Positions 23,513 through 36,877 are shown, counted from the stretch's first letter. The stretch is DNA of 64,000 nt from Reticulitermes speratus (GCA_021186555.1 JAJKFL010000031.1:20180487-20244486), one strand, 5' to 3'. Translations and numbers: made by a program. Notes: a model not told the origin generated them from the sequence alone.

Positions 23513-24384
23513 CCCGCGAGCTGCGGGTTGAGCGGGCCTGCTGTATAGTATTTTTGCAGCCAAACGTATCGTTTATCAAATTCTCACGTTCACGATATTA
23601 AACGAGCGTTTTTACACCCGACTCTATACTTCTACATGCACATAAATGTGTTTAATTACCGTCCAAATGACTGTGCTGCTGCAGTGTTTGCGGTCGTATT
23701 ATGCTGTTCTGTGCTGTAAAAATGCTTCAGTCTTTCCTGCAAAAGAAATTTAGTTAAAACGAAAAAAAATTTTGATTATTGTAGTTTGCGTGGGTTAAGC
23801 TGTGATGTTTTTGTGGTCCACTGGTTTCGGTAATCACTTGCAAGCTGAGCTCTACTCGAATCTCCTTTCACCCGCATACATTTGCCGGGGCGCTTCCTTA
23901 ATGAATTCTAACCTCTCCTTAATCATTCTCTCATTTCTCGCAAATGGGAATTCTGCTATGACTTGGCTCTCACGAAGTTAGAACACGTAATATTGACGAA
24001 TCCTAGGGGATGATTCCCTTGATTGAAAGACCACTCGAATATGTCAAGGGAGTACTCTGAAAAATAGGAGAGAAGGGAGTCCTTAATATGCCATTTCCTA
24101 GCCTGTAATTTCAGCATATATGTATGTGCATATATATATGTATTAGTATCAGAATCGAATTTACTAATTCCTGCTGTCCATCCATAACATTCTGTGACAC
24201 ACAATTTTTCATTATTTCTATTGAATGACTACTGAAACAGCTTTCCATTTTCTATTTATTTAGGATTAGATTTTAAGTGTTTAAGGAGAGAAAGAATAGT
24301 ATAAACATCATCTCAATTAAAACTATAGCTTACTAGCGAACAGAGACGCACGTGGTCCGTCTGCTTAAACGAGCGGCACGCCAT
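23513..24384. other. No gene recognised
   Basis: Short frames only, with no repeats beyond an AT dinucleotide patch near 24116-24140. Confidence 0.4.
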
Positions 24385-24495
24385 TCAGGTTTACAATGAG
24401 CCTATAGCTCCACGCATTTTCAAATTTGGGCGTTAGTTAGGCCCGTCTGCTCAGCTTCACGCCTCGGCCGCTTGACCCCCGAAGAGAAGAATTAC
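24385..24495 (-). mobile_element. SINE central-domain fragment (family A/B)
   Basis: On the minus strand gggggtcaagcggccgagg, then gtgaagctgag and gcgtggagctata match the shared SINE domain. Head and tail are missing. Confidence 0.7.
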
Positions 24496-25398
24496 CAGTT
24501 GAAAATATTCAGAGAGATGTCGGTTTTACTGCTTGAGTACCGGCGCACGAAACCTTTTAGGATAAGAAACATAAACACAAATGTACTTGATTCAGAAATA
24601 ATCGGTGACGAAGCTTTAACCACTGACCTAATTTTGTGTGTCTAAGCAAGCTCGTCCAGATTTCAAATTTTAACCCTGTCGCATTAAATGTTTAAAGCCT
24701 GGTGGTTACCTTATGTACCACGAGGTGTAACATTACAAAATTCCACAGTCTGCCCACAGATTATGTTCATGTGTTTTGTATGGTTTTTAGAACAAACAGC
24801 TATTATTTCCCTATGCAGCAATAAATTATCGGTTTTTATAAATGAGGCGGTGATTGTTTACTGCGCGGTACGAGCTGAATCTTTACATACGCTTCAGTTT
24901 AATTTTCATATTTAACCATTCAATGTTAGCCTCGGTGCACTGTGAGGACCGTTAAGTCCTTACATGCCGCCGGCCTGGGTGCCTCGTACGATGGTAAATA
25001 TATTTAAGGACACTAGAAATTTTAAACCCCTTCATTCTGGATAGTGATTGGAATTTAAACTTAGCGTCATTGAAGTGTTAAAGGTTCAATATGTTACAGC
25101 GGACTAGCGCATTTGTAATGCACATTGTATTAAAAGATCTGAAGCCAACTTGGTCCAAGTTCTACAATGTATTTTGGCAGGCATGACGAGATTGTGTTTG
25201 GTGTCATGTTACTCTAATAATGAGGCTTTTTGAAAAATGTTATTTCGGCGAATGGATTGGCCGTGGAAGCCCAATCCATTGCTGCCAGTGTCCGTAAATG
25301 TAACCCTGTAGATATTCTCGTTACGAGGTGAAACGCAGAATTCCGTCTATTATGCCGAAGAGTATTAAAATACAAATATTTGACTGAATTCTAAAAGG

Positions 25399-25572
25399 TT
25401 CTGATGATGGTATATAATATTGAGTACCAAATGTCTTTTGGACCAAGGACTTTGTCCATCGTCCTGGATAAAATATAAAAATAAAAATATAAAACTATGA
25501 CTTTTCGGAAGATGACTCTTCTTCAGTCTTCAGGTCTCCAGGACGATGGACAAAGTCCAAAAGACAATTGGT
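25399..25572. repeat. Inverted repeat with three hammerhead-like motifs
   Basis: The arms at 25427-25468 and 25537-25572 share ctttgtccatcgtcctgg and its complement; the left arm has about 7 extra bases. Three motifs are seen. Plus 25401: CTGATGA, T, GGTA/TACC, then AAATGTC. Minus 25533-25499: CTGAAGA, a GAAGA/TCTTC stem, GAAAAGTC. Plus 25539: GGACGA, T, GGAC-aaa-GTCC, AAAAGAC. Each keeps a paired stem II despite different sequence. None has a full consensus core and flank. Confidence 0.55.
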
Positions 25573-26684
25573 TCCCAAATATTTGAGCTGCACGCGTCCT
25601 AGGGTAATTAGACAAGGGGGCTTAGAAAAAACTAGGGATAACTGTGAACTGCCTCTGTGACGTTTGTCCCGTTTTGAAGGGCACATGCTTCCCGTGCCGC
25701 AGTCATACTTGAACATTTCAAATAAAGCATCCCGTTTATGATACTTCGACACAATCTTTTTTCACTGTCTCACTAACGTTAGTGTTTATACTTGAATGCT
25801 ACTCTACAGTTTTACACTACAAGTTTTGTCGGCTCAGTTTGGCCGTTATAGGGTTTAAAAATACAGACTGTGTAGAATTAAGTGTTAATTACCGTTGTTC
25901 GCCGTTTAGCGTTCTATATATAGCTAATGTTGCCATATTAGTGCTTATCTGTGCAGGATTTTACTGAAATTAACATTAATATTATAATTGCATTGGAGTA
26001 ATTAGGGCTACGTATGTCCTTAAAATCCTATCGATGTCGTAATTTTTTTCACTTCCCACCGTTCATCATTATTAATCCTGCAACTAATTAGGTACTTGAG
26101 GTGAGTTTTTGTATCGTCATAATTACGCCAGTAGCCTCGAGATTAGCTTCCCTTACTGCACTAAACAGGAAGCACATTAGCCCATCACAACACGAGACTC
26201 CACTCACTTTCCACGCACAAGTCAACTGCCCAGCTGTACAGTAAGGCAAGTATGCACACCTGGAAGTGACTGCGCCGTCCCAACGAACGCCAAACGTATT
26301 TTAAGCCATGTAATTTACTTAATGTAATATATTCCTCAAAGGAAACAATTACAATTAAAATATAAAATTACAGATTTTATCGTTTATATATAAAATAACA
26401 CTGTAAAGATACGGACTTCCATTAGACCCTACTAATAATATACGAGTACAAGGGGAGGGGTTCAAGTGTGGTGAGAATCTTAACTCAAGTACCTCTTTAC
26501 TTTCGGAATTAATCGTTGAAACAGCGAAGAGTGAAAAGTGATTGTAACAGTGATACAACGGTTTCATTGGCTTAGATATTTGTTATTTTCCACTGAATAT
26601 TTAATTTTGATACCAGAACGTTTTTTAAATAAAAAGAGGCGTTAATATGGTACCATTAGTGATGGAAACAATACTAAAACTTTG

Positions 26685-26780
26685 AAACGTATCCAATGTA
26701 TCTAACAGTTAACTCTGTGCACCTTGTATTGTTCCGTCTGACGATGGCTCAGTTGAGCTGAAATATGCAGTGGATACGAT
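26685..26780 (+). other. Hammerhead-like motif with flanking 8-bp inverted repeat
   Basis: CTGACGA (26738-26744), T, stem II GGCTC-agtt-GAGCT (one wobble), GAAA (26760-26763), TATGC, A. The outer segments cgtatcca (26688-26695) and tggatacg (26771-26778) are complementary, and TCCGT / GTGGA next to the core can form stem I with wobbles. Confidence 0.5.
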
Positions 26781-26808
26781 TAAGTTCTTCAGGGATGTTA
26801 CGTCATGT

Positions 26809-26868
26809 CTTAGACCGCGCGGCCACTGGGATCGGCATCAAATTAAGAACGGCCTCCAGACAACACCT
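26809..26868 (-). mobile_element. SINE D head plus possible LINE 5' fragment
   Basis: The 26-base segment at 26811-26836 is the complement of the family D head (tagaccgcgcggccactggg). It is directly followed by gaacggcctccagaca, which also occurs in the LINE 5' region at 55947-55960. Both pieces are short, so the second match is tentative. Confidence 0.5.
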
Positions 26869-27383
26869 CGCTCATGTGTGCAGCGATCTGCTGTATAATT
26901 TTTAGTTCTCGGGTTTAAAATTTCGGCCTGAAGGGTGGCTATCTTGAAGTTTATCATGGGTCTCCTTAGTCACTGCAGATAAATTGTAGTATAGAATCTG
27001 AAGTTATAGCACCGCAGCTTGCCTACCCCATTCTTTCCATTTCATTATCCAATAACATTCCCACCATTTGACGCTATATAGAATGCTCATTATTCACAGC
27101 GTTGTTAAATTGTCGATGCCCAAATAAATAGGAAATAAAACATAATTGTGCTACTTCAAGATCTTGATTCCTCGTATGTGATTCAGATATGATTCGGTTT
27201 TGACTCTCCTTTAGTGTCTGCAATACAATACAAACCCGCCGCTTAATACCGAGTTCGTGCGGGAGAGTCCTCCTTCCCTTGACCGGTTTTTTCGTTACTG
27301 AATAACCTGTTTCGACATATTTCTCTTACGTATCGTCTTCATTCTCACCACATGTATTTTTGCAGTACTACTTTGTATTTCGG

Positions 27384-27663
27384 CGGCCGTGATAGCGTAG
27401 TCGGTATAGCGGCTCGCTAGAGAGGGGACGATCCGGGGATTGAGTCCCGGTGGGAATGAGATTTTGCATGCCATCCACACCGGCCCGGAGGCCCACCCGA
27501 CCTCATGTACAGTGGATATCGGGTATTTCTCCATGGTAAAGCGGCCGGAGCATGGTGCTGTCCACCCACCCCCTTCTAGTGCCGGGTTTCGAGTGGGTTG
27601 AAGCCATACCTCCGCCACCCCTCTGTGCCTGCAGGCATGTCATGGGTTGACCGTTACCTTTAA
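27384..27663 (+). mobile_element. SINE family A, near full-length
   Basis: The head ggccgtgatagcgtagtcgg is followed by a B box gggattgagtccc, the linker accggcccggag, and the central domain (ggtaaagcggccggagcatg). It ends gaccgttaccttta. I could not establish a clear TSD. Confidence 0.88.
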
Positions 27664-28759
27664 GTTTCTATCTCACTATTTCGTACATTCACTCTTCTGT
27701 GAAACACAGAAAAGTCTACCCCTCTAAATGAGACCACTATTACAGCTAAATGCTTCCCGCTACCAGTTTCTGCACAGCAATCAATCATTTCTTAGACACT
27801 ACATTCACCCTCCAACCTTCCGTCAGTCCTTGTTTCCACCTGCGCCTGCCTACACAACAAATCTTGGTTCGCCTTCATAAGTCGGATATAATAGAAAGAG
27901 GAAATGATACTGAGAAGGAAGAAAGAAACAACGACCAAAGGAAAGAAATACACGAAGAAACAATCAAAAACCACGAAAATAAAATCAGTTATGACAGCTG
28001 AATTAGGTATGGAATTCATAATATATGAAGAAAGGTTACATGGCGAAAGCTGGCAGATCTTCCTTCATGCTCCTGCACCTTCATTGCCTAGTGCTAAGGC
28101 AAATGGGATTTGTGGAGGGGTACGGCAAATCTGAATGTATCTGCTACAGAAGTATATCTGAAGAACAAAGGGAAGCCGCAAGACACTTTACGCTGGTCCA
28201 GACACAATTAAACTTTGTAGACATTTTATAATATGCTTACTGAGCGAGAAAGAAAGCGGGAAACAGAAGTGTGTTAATAAAACACATTGAATGTAAGTCA
28301 GGATTGGATTTTAAGGCAAATTCGTAGTCTGACTTACTTTAAAAACTGAAATATATCGTTATTACTAGCTGAGTCCTTTGTACGTCGATACGTACCGTAC
28401 AAGGTCGAATATATGACGGCTCCGAATATAAGGCGACTTCCTTTCTCCCATTGGGGTATTTGGAGAAAAGTTCAGAAAATTTAGAAAATGTAACAAAACT
28501 GTTATAAAGTTTAAACTGGCACTAATGCTAAAGCTTTCAGTAGAACACTGGGTGAGAAAGAACTGCGCTCTAACATTTCTTAGTAGTCGCTGTTTGCCAG
28601 GACATGACGTGTCCCTGACGTGTCGCCGGGAAATGCCGTAAGGCCTCTCTTATAAGGCGAGCACTACTTGTCTGCGCGGCTATTTCGAAAAAACAAAAGA
28701 ACCTCGCCTTATGTTCGGGTTTATACGGTGTTTCCGCGACAGAGACTGCAGCTGATAGG

Positions 28760-29010
28760 GCGTGTGACTAGTGGTTAACATTCGTGATTCAGGCACGGAC
28801 AGTGTTGAGTCCTAATCTGCGCCGGCAGTGCAAGCGGTAAAGCTTTATTTGTATTCGGAGTGTGTCTGGTTCGAATCTCACGTAAATCGCATACAATGAT
28901 CATGACAAGTGTTCGTGGTTTTTCTCAGTATCTCCAGGCAAATTCTATGGTTGTAACTTGGAATGGGTCACGACCATATTCTTTCATGTCCTCATCTACC
29001 AATCATTTGT
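28760..29010 (+). mobile_element. SINE family F with two tRNA-like modules
   Basis: The first tRNA-like unit (28760-28820) resembles a Glu/Gly-type head, gtgtgactagtggttaacat. A second B-box-like ggttcgaatctc lies at 28869-28880, after gtgcaagcggtaaagc, which may be an A box. Downstream, gtttttctcagtatctccag and gcaaattctatggttg recall the body of a SINE I remember from cockroach and other insect DNA. It is diverged and no TSD was found. Confidence 0.55.
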
Positions 29011-29402
29011 GGTTATTGTATATTTTATTGGAGGCTACGTAACTTGTGCAGTTGGAACGGCGCTGTTTCTTAGACTAGGTAAATAAAGAATCAGACGTTA
29101 TGAAAACATTTAATTTTGCACGTCTAAGTTCTACTTTTGAAGACATTGTGTGTGGCCCATTTTGATGTACGGGGCCGGTGTTAGACTGAAAAAACTTTAG
29201 GGAGAGCACGAAAGAACGCAGTTCAGAATAGCGGATAGTCCGGTCTTGGTGCATACTGTCAGGGTCGGATGTACAGCGTTAGGACCCCTTATTTTGTTAA
29301 CCCCACGGAGATAATGAAGTGACCTATGACAGAATTTTTCATATTTTCGTGTTTAAGGCCGAAGTATTACCTCAGAAATTCTTTGCTTGGATTTTAAATG
29401 TT

Positions 29403-29490
29403 ACACATACATACATACGCATGTACATAAATGCGTACATACATATATACATACACACACACACCCACACTCATACACACATATCTGTAT
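29403..29490 (+). repeat. CATA / CA microsatellite
   Basis: Tetranucleotide CATA repeats grading into a CA run. Confidence 0.9.
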
Positions 29491-30079
29491 GGTATATTTA
29501 CCACCCTAAGACGTAAGTATTTGTCATGGACGTTGGCTAAACATATAAAAAACGCGGATTTAAATTCAACTCTACATGACACTTTAGACAGACGTTGGGC
29601 AACTTCTATAAAAGAGTTGCTTAAATTTTCCACACATTGGGAATTCCGATTTTGTAAAATACGATAGTTTTATGTCGTCTTGAAATACAGAGCCGTTTTG
29701 AGATTTTGATTCAAGGAATCAGAGAATGGAAAGTTTCTCAATAAAAATAAAATCTTTTCTTCGGTTTTGAAGTGGCAGCCGTGTTAGTGACGTCCTCTCC
29801 TTCGCTAGCTTCATTTACTGTGCATTGTCACGTAATTCTGTAGTTCCTAAGGGACAACTAACCTCAGCCGCGAAAAGAAGAAAACGACATAAACCCTAAT
29901 GTTTAGAGAACTTCCTTCCACATCGCACTGAGCCTCAGTGCTCATCGACAATCAGCGTTTTGCTTAATATCTTCACGTCTCTCCATGTGGGCCCCACATC
30001 GGAAGTCTCAAATAATTCTTGATAATCTCAACAGACATGATTAAGTTAATACTTGCGTTTTGTAGGTGCTTTGCGAAAT

Positions 30080-30455
30080 TAACTAACTGACTAACTAACT
30101 AACTAACTCCATGGACCAGAGTCCTTTTTGAGAATCGAATGGTTTCTCACCTAGTCCAGAAATTCCCTGCACAACCTCAAGATTCATTACCGTGTCCACA
30201 ACAGCCGGCCATTTGTCCCTATCGTGAGTCAGATCAAACAAGTCCACGCTCTCCCATTGTATTTTTTGAAGATTCATTTTAATATTATTTTCTTCTCAGG
30301 CTGTCTTCAAACCATCTCTTTCCTTTAGGTTTTCCCAACAAACCCCTATAATGCAACTCTCCTTTCACCCATTTGTGCTACATGCCCCGCCCATCTCATT
30401 CTTCTTGCTTTGATCGCTCGAATAACGTTTGGTGAGGAGTGCAGAGCTTGCAGCG
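30080..30455 (-). mobile_element. LINE 3' end with GTTA tail
   Basis: On the minus strand the C terminus of a non-LTR retrotransposon is readable: LQALHSSPNVIRAIKARRMR then WAGHVAQMGERRVAL. After frame breaks, QWESVDLFDLTHDRDKW and VDTVMNLE follow. It ends ggtccatggag followed by about seven copies of a GTTA-type tetranucleotide tail (30080-30108). The copy is 5'-truncated. It belongs to the same family as the elements at 7835 and 55884. A tetranucleotide tail is usual for some RTE-like LINEs. Confidence 0.85.
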
Positions 30456-30667
30456 TACTTCTTGTATGACTATGATTAATAATTCAAATTATGAAATTAT
30501 GTGACAAGCTATTTTAGTAAAATTTTAGGTTAACAAACATTGTCCTCTTACACGTAGTAACATACGTAAGGACCTGTTTTATTGTATTTAAAAAGAATGT
30601 AAAAGCCTTGAGTCCTTCGAATCTATATCCAGTCTTATAAATAGTCTAATCAATATCTAAAGCAGTC

Positions 30668-30735
30668 TCCTTGAGTAAGGCCATTGAGGCCGATACATGT
30701 AGGCGCTAACTAATGAATATACCTGTGCACTTTGT
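30668..30735 (+). other. Hammerhead-like motif, decayed
   Basis: TTGAGTA, A, stem II GGCC-attga-GGCC (perfect), GATA in place of GAAA, then the ACATGT palindrome and A, followed by GG. The downstream tgtgcactttgttggtta resembles the arm ends of the elements at 23015 and 56203, supporting common descent. Confidence 0.5.
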
Positions 30736-31594
30736 TGGTTACATTATCAGTGCGTGTATGTTTGATTTAAAATGTATGTCACATGTAAGTTTTCATGTTT
30801 TGACGGCACACATCGTTCAAATTATATTTCTTTGGGTTCTTACACCCTGAAGGTTGTCTGTTCGGACTTTTCTGAAGAGTGTGCTGACTCCATCTTCATG
30901 GTGACTGAATTGATCCAGCTGGATGCTGAAGCTTCCACCTAAACTAAACTTATCCATTACGGAGCAAGAACCCAAAAGACCATCATTTATGTATGTCATG
31001 TGTTTCGATCTTCCTGTGGCAACACATGCTTACACATGTTTAATACCCTTTTCACGGTACTCAAATCCCCCTATTCCCCCTTACGAACGTTTGATTACGG
31101 TTGACTAAGTTTTCTATTAAAATTAGCGCTGTGTGAATGGTTTTCGGACGCCCGTAAGCAGCAATAGTGTAGGACAAGTATAGAACACAAGCGGCAGTGA
31201 ACTGAGATGACACAGCGCACTCTTTTCTCCCTTGCTTGTCTACTTGCTCCCTATCTCAGACTGGCCGTCTGTTCTGATAGTGGTCACAGTGTAGAATGCT
31301 AAATCGATATTGCCGCTTCTGGTAAGCTACGGGGGCAGATGATAAAAGATTCGGCTGTCGTGGTGAATAGTACAGGAGTGGAAGAACGCAAGCTTACAGA
31401 GTCCATATAAGTGTACTTTACTTACAAGTCAGACGTTATTATTTCTTTATTTTAGGCTTGCAAATGTAACTACAGCCTGTTACCGTCGTGTCTGTGATTG
31501 CCCTGGGAACTGTGCTGCCATCGTTTGCCTGCAGATGTTTAAAGTCTCTTTTATTTATGTTTAAAATAATTTAAAACTTGAAGGTTATGGTTCT

Positions 31595-31793
31595 GGCCGA
31601 TCCCAGTGGCAGCGCGGTCTAAAGTGTGGTTCTGCGGCCGCTCGCTTGCTAAGGTTGCGGGTTCGAATCCCGCCGGGTGCATGGACGTCTGTCTTTTGTG
31701 TTATTTGTTGTCAGATCCAGAGGAGTCTTACTGTGTGTGGTGTGTCTGAGTGTGATCGTGAAGCCCACTAGGGGCTCTTGCGTCATGTTAAAA
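31595..31793 (+). mobile_element. SINE family D
   Basis: The head ccgatcccagtggcagcgcgg is followed by a B box gggttcgaatccc (31660-31672) and a body shorter than the copy at 8844. It ends in a short A run. TSDs are aaggttatggttct (31581-31594) and aaggttatggttcc (31794-31807). Confidence 0.9.
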
Positions 31794-31799
31794 AAGGTT

Positions 31800-33622
31800 A
31801 TGGTTCCGAGGTTCTCATACTGATAGCAGCGTCAGCCAGTGGCGAAACAGAGCGACGTCCTCTTTAAACTCCATCATTAATCGTCGAAAATACGATCCTT
31901 GTCATCAATGTTTCGAAAATAAATACAGCTAATCTTCAAATGCCTTCTAGACGCTGCATATATGACGGCTTGTTGTAAGTACCTTGCTGAAGGTACTTGT
32001 ATATTCCGAATGATGTTTTTTATAGGCGCTAGAGGTTTATAATTATTGTTATTGTTAACAATAATTGTCGTTATTACAGTGCACATTCGTAACCACTTTT
32101 TAAAATCGCTGTCTTATAAGAAGAGACATTGTACATGTGTGTTGATGTTCTACTTAATACTACAAAGTGAACTATCCTGAGATTGAAGTAAGGGCCGAAG
32201 ATAGTGTAGAAGAAGAATGTATGATTGTTATTCAACTGCTGATAAAACACAAGCATTTGTTAAGGAGAATGTTTTTTAGACAAGCGATTGGATTTAATGA
32301 TGCAAAAGTTGGTATATAAGTACACTCTATAGTGGTAAATCCATTTTGCTGACAATTTTATAACAACTGGCCTCAGTTGAACATAGAAGTGCCTCTCCTT
32401 TCTACCCAAGTGATCATGTCTGAATATGTAGTAGGGACGAAATCAACGTCGCTTGGGGTTAGAGATGGGGAAAGTAGTCCTAAATAAGACGTGATCGAAG
32501 GGATGGGGTGTATATGTACATTTCGAAGGCATGGACATTGTGCAGCGAGAAGTATACAAGGATTCGATCTAAGCTTAATGAAATGTGTAATCGGAAAACG
32601 CGTGTTCCGTCTGGGGCGAAGGGACGATACATGAAGTACCAGCTGCTGGACGTACAGATGTGTTATGTATTGCCGTGAATTCTGTACGAGTAGACAGCTT
32701 CGCTTGACCCAGAGATAATTTTTTACAATGTTTGTGCTTCTTGTAAGAAAGGTCACTACGTACAAACAGAAATACGAGTAGTGACCACAAAATGTAAGTA
32801 TGCATGTGTTGAAGCTTCAGGCGCTGCGATGCTTTTGCTTAATTTCTTTACGAGTCAGTAACAAAGTTTTAATGACGTTCCTCCCAATACAACGACAGAC
32901 GACTCTGATGTAATGAGCTCTATAAGTGTTCAACCCGTCTAGGGCGGCCAATCCACATCGGTAATGTTTCGTTGAGAAATGCGCGAACTTTTTTGGATGC
33001 CCAGTACATAGTCATCACTCCAGTGTTCTTTTTGTGACGTTACACAGCGGTGTGGTATATCGCCACCTTTATTGGCAGCGACGCATTAGATGAGTTATAA
33101 ATTTATGACTCAGAAAAAAATAAATGCTATTTGTTTTCTTGCAACAATATTACCACGGTATGAAAGAATAATATATGCATTTTTTGTATTTTTTTAAAGC
33201 GAAAACCAGAGATGTTTTCGATTTTACCTGCTGCCAGGGAGTCTGTACCGGCACTGTTTTCTGTCACTGAATGAGAAAAAGAATTCCGGACGCGCTCCAT
33301 AATCGTGAGTTTTCTATTCGAAGTTCAGCTGCTAGCATCACCTTAATACGAATTTTCCTTGAAAAATTTCGCATTGTCCACCTTCGGGAGCTTCATGCAG
33401 CCTCTCAGCATCGAAAACAATGGGCACGCCTCGTTATACGAGCAACTTCTCTCTATATTTAACACATTTCTTGTGTATTTCTTGTAAATACATCCTTCCA
33501 AAAATAGAGATAAACCGTGTCAGCAATTACATGGTAGTGTAAAGTTATTTATTAATTATAAATAAGTTGTTGTGTCTGCACATGTGCGCCGCACGTTTGA
33601 ATATAATGGTGTATATGTGTAT
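31800..33622. other. No gene recognised
   Basis: An imperfect 12-bp palindrome (aattattgttat / gttaacaataatt) lies at 32041-32066. The minus-strand open frame at 32373-32765 (130 codons) shows no motif or splice context and is probably chance. Confidence 0.4.
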
Positions 33623-33830
33623 ACCCCATGAAGGCGTTTGAGACGGTGCAAATATACCTAGACACATTCTTAACCTCGGCAGTAGATGGAGGTGCATTGT
33701 CAGCTTCACGTCCAGACCGCTTTATCTCCGAGTAAACAACGCCATGTTCCTCATAGCCGGTTTGAAAGTTTTGGAGAGGAGAAAAATTTATCTTGCGTAC
33801 CGGGAACCCAACCAGCCCTAGCCCATTACA
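33623..33830 (-). mobile_element. SINE family B
   Basis: On the minus strand: a decayed head with gggttcccggta, the linker tttttctcctctccaaaact, then ataaagcggtctggacgtg and gaagctgac, then ccatctactgccgaggtt and aagaatg. No TSD was identified. Confidence 0.75.
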
Positions 33831-35500
33831 ATACATACGCGCCCTGTATATGTATCTGAGTATGTGTGTGAATAAATGGATTAATGTATGACGTGTGTTA
33901 GTCATAAATACTATTAAGTTGCAATTATATGCCAACAAAGTTGTCTTTTGCCAAGAAACCTTTCAAGGCTGTGTGTGATGTGATTACAAATGTACTCGGG
34001 AAGTCCAGCAATATGAGAACTTCTCCCCACGTTTCTCCCCGTAATATAGGCTTTAGCTGTCTCTCTGAAATGTATGTATATCACGTTCCACTCAGGGTAG
34101 TCAAGAAAGGCGAATCTTGGGCTCTGTTTACGTTCGACTTGAACCGAACTTATCTTGAGATACGGGACGAAGCCCCAAATGAATACATTTGAAGACTCCC
34201 CAAAGACTTGTTGCTATTTTACAAGATGGTATCAGCTAAACTTCTTTGCTACACCGATATATCGAGTGTGCACGAGCAAACTGCTAGATCTATGCCAAAG
34301 GGCTTTCCCGCTCTTTTAGAAGCCTGGACCCTTATCGGACCCTTCTACCTCCGCCTCCTTCTTCATGTATATTTGAATGGACAAGCACATTAAACTCATC
34401 TCGTAAATTTGATATTTTACTTCTGAGACTTGCAACAGTGTACGCTTCTACGCGGAACTCAACTTCATTTTGTGAACTTCTTGAGCTATCTTCGTCTAGG
34501 GCGTAATTTTTAATTAAATGTCACTGTTGGAGACTTCACAGTACAATTAACTCACTCTTTTACTGAAGTAATACTTTCCGTAACCTCTTTCTACTCTGTA
34601 GACGAGTTATCATGCTTAGATATATGACACATTCTTCTCTGACTTATCTGATACTGGGCATGGCCCTTGAAACTTCGACTGTCGCCATCTCTTAAAATTT
34701 GGGGGTATTTCTAGCTTTTCAGAACTGGCCTGTACAGGTTACTGTGGAAACAGTCTGACATGTGTCTAGTGACGGTTTTATTACTAAACACTCAGCATCG
34801 AAAAGTTTAAAGCCTTTAGTTAAGCAAAGTTTATCAAAAGAAAAGGATTTTCCGTTAATATAATGGTATTAATTACATATCTAGTAACCTGAGACATTAC
34901 ACAGATATATAAATAAAGGTAAGTTACAGTAGGGTAATTATTTATGGAATGTACGTTACGCGTAGGCATACATAATCGTGTAATCAACTTATGATGCTGA
35001 CGTCAGTACGTATTTCATCTCTGCTTACTGTGACACTTCACATGTGCTTATCTGCAGTGTTTCAGCTGTTATCGACGTGAGACGAGAGAGTACGTTCCGG
35101 CTTAGCGTTGCTTTCGTAATACTACTTTAAAAGCCATAAGAATGTTGAAGCAGTACGTACCGCCTTCATGCTCATTTGAAAGCTGTAGGGAATTCAAAAA
35201 TACTACGCTGGAATTCATATGAAGTGTCAGAAAATCTGCTAGGGATTTCGTGACTGCGTTTTGATCGCGGTATCTAAACATAAATGCGTGCTAAGATGCG
35301 ACAAATCGTTGGGTTTCCATTGGTTGGCAACCGGGGATTTACCATAAGTCAGAGAGGGAGGAAGAGGACAATGTTTAAATTAACTAAGTATTCTATTTTA
35401 TTCTATGCTGTGAACAACTGTTATGAACTAAATAGAGAAAGTGATGTAGAACCAATGCAGTACTTATTGTTAAAATTGAGTTAAAATAGAGTCCTGACAG
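33831..35500. other. No gene recognised
   Basis: Open frames at 33929-34192 and 34208-34393 (+) are adjacent but show no known domain, splice signals or shared reading frame. Confidence 0.4.

Positions 35501-35501
<1 letters not shown>

Positions 35502-35537
<36 letters not shown>
35502..35537 (+). repeat. ATA microsatellite
   Basis: About twelve perfect trinucleotide units. Confidence 0.95.
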
Positions 35538-35538
<1 letters not shown>

Positions 35539-35696
35539 GCCAAAAAGTGATAAAACTGATAATGTAAATATGATGTTGACAATCACAAATAGTCACTGAT
35601 AATGAGGCGAATTAAGCGACGAAAGGCATAATACTGCTGATTGGTTTTAAGGTGTAGAGAGGCTATTTGTAATTGTGGTAAACGCTGGCAGCTCCT

Positions 35697-35905
35697 AAGA
35701 TAGTATAGCGTCGGTGGTAGATAAATGCAGCACTGGTGAAGTGTTACTGGCAGGGGAAAACCGAATTACTCCGAGATAAATCTGTGTCAGTGCGTCTTTG
35801 TCCACCACAAATCTCACACGGACTGGGCCAAAACTGATGCTGGCACTCCGCAGGAAGAGGGTGTCAGCCAGCCGTTGGAGCCATGCCGTCAGCAATGGCA
35901 CACAG
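35697..35905 (-). mobile_element. SINE family E, diverged
   Basis: On the minus strand gagatttgtggtggacaaag and cggagtaattcggttttccc match the family E body. The head region is diverged. A frame crossing it reads RVRFVVDKDALTQIY, corresponding to VHVGFVVDKVALGQVF in the copy at 62523. Confidence 0.8.
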
Positions 35906-36877
35906 TAGTGTACACTGCATATAGCAACACAATTTGGACGTTGTTATTGCCATTTGCGCATGTGGCGTTTTATTACTTTTGCAGCATTTTATCCATCTCT
36001 CTTGTCCAATGCCATGCTTATGCAGCGTTAAGAAATGTGAATTTATAAGTTTTTATGAACATGTATAGCAAATATCTCTCTCATGGAAATCTCAACATTT
36101 GAAAGTTACAAAATATATGTCTTCTTGTGTGTTGTATACGTACCATTTTAAAACACGAAGAGATGAATTTCGTTGGATTATCTGTTTTTGTGGAGTGTCC
36201 TGCCCTAATCTGGCAGGAGACGTGAGCTTACAGGTGGTCAAAGCTCAGTATGTGACTTCCTGCATTCAGACGTGGTCAATAAAAACAGTAAGGTCACCAT
36301 TTTTCCTCTTCTTAATCTGGACACAGAACGTGATTGTATTGAATATACTAATATATCTAGACGTATAAGCAGCTTCTTTTCAGAGTGCGTCTGAACACAG
36401 TTGATTAATGTTTCAAAGTATTAATGGGAGTTTACGACTGCTGTACCTCCTTCTGGTAAATGCGTTTAATAACTTTGGAAATGGGAAAGATGGAGCGTGA
36501 TATCTGCGCCTATAGATCTAGCAATCATTTTAATCTGATCCATTCTCAAAACCGCTCAAACTCTTAGAACCCACCATTAGGTTATGACCGTTTTGGGTAT
36601 GTACGGTATCAGTTTGATCACGTCTTAAGATCGGATGAGAGGTGGCGTGGTGGTGTGGTGGTGTCGACTAGACGCCATTATTCATAGGCGCACTCATAAG
36701 TATAAATCATCTAGGTCTTTTTATTGCACTTTAACAATGTACGAACATGGAGACACGAACGTTCGAACGATGAGATCAAACCGTAATTGTGGCAGATAAG
36801 AAATAAAAAGCTGTCGGATGTTTCTTTACTTTTTACTGCACACGATCTGCAGAAGTACCTGTTTCAGAAGATGAGTT

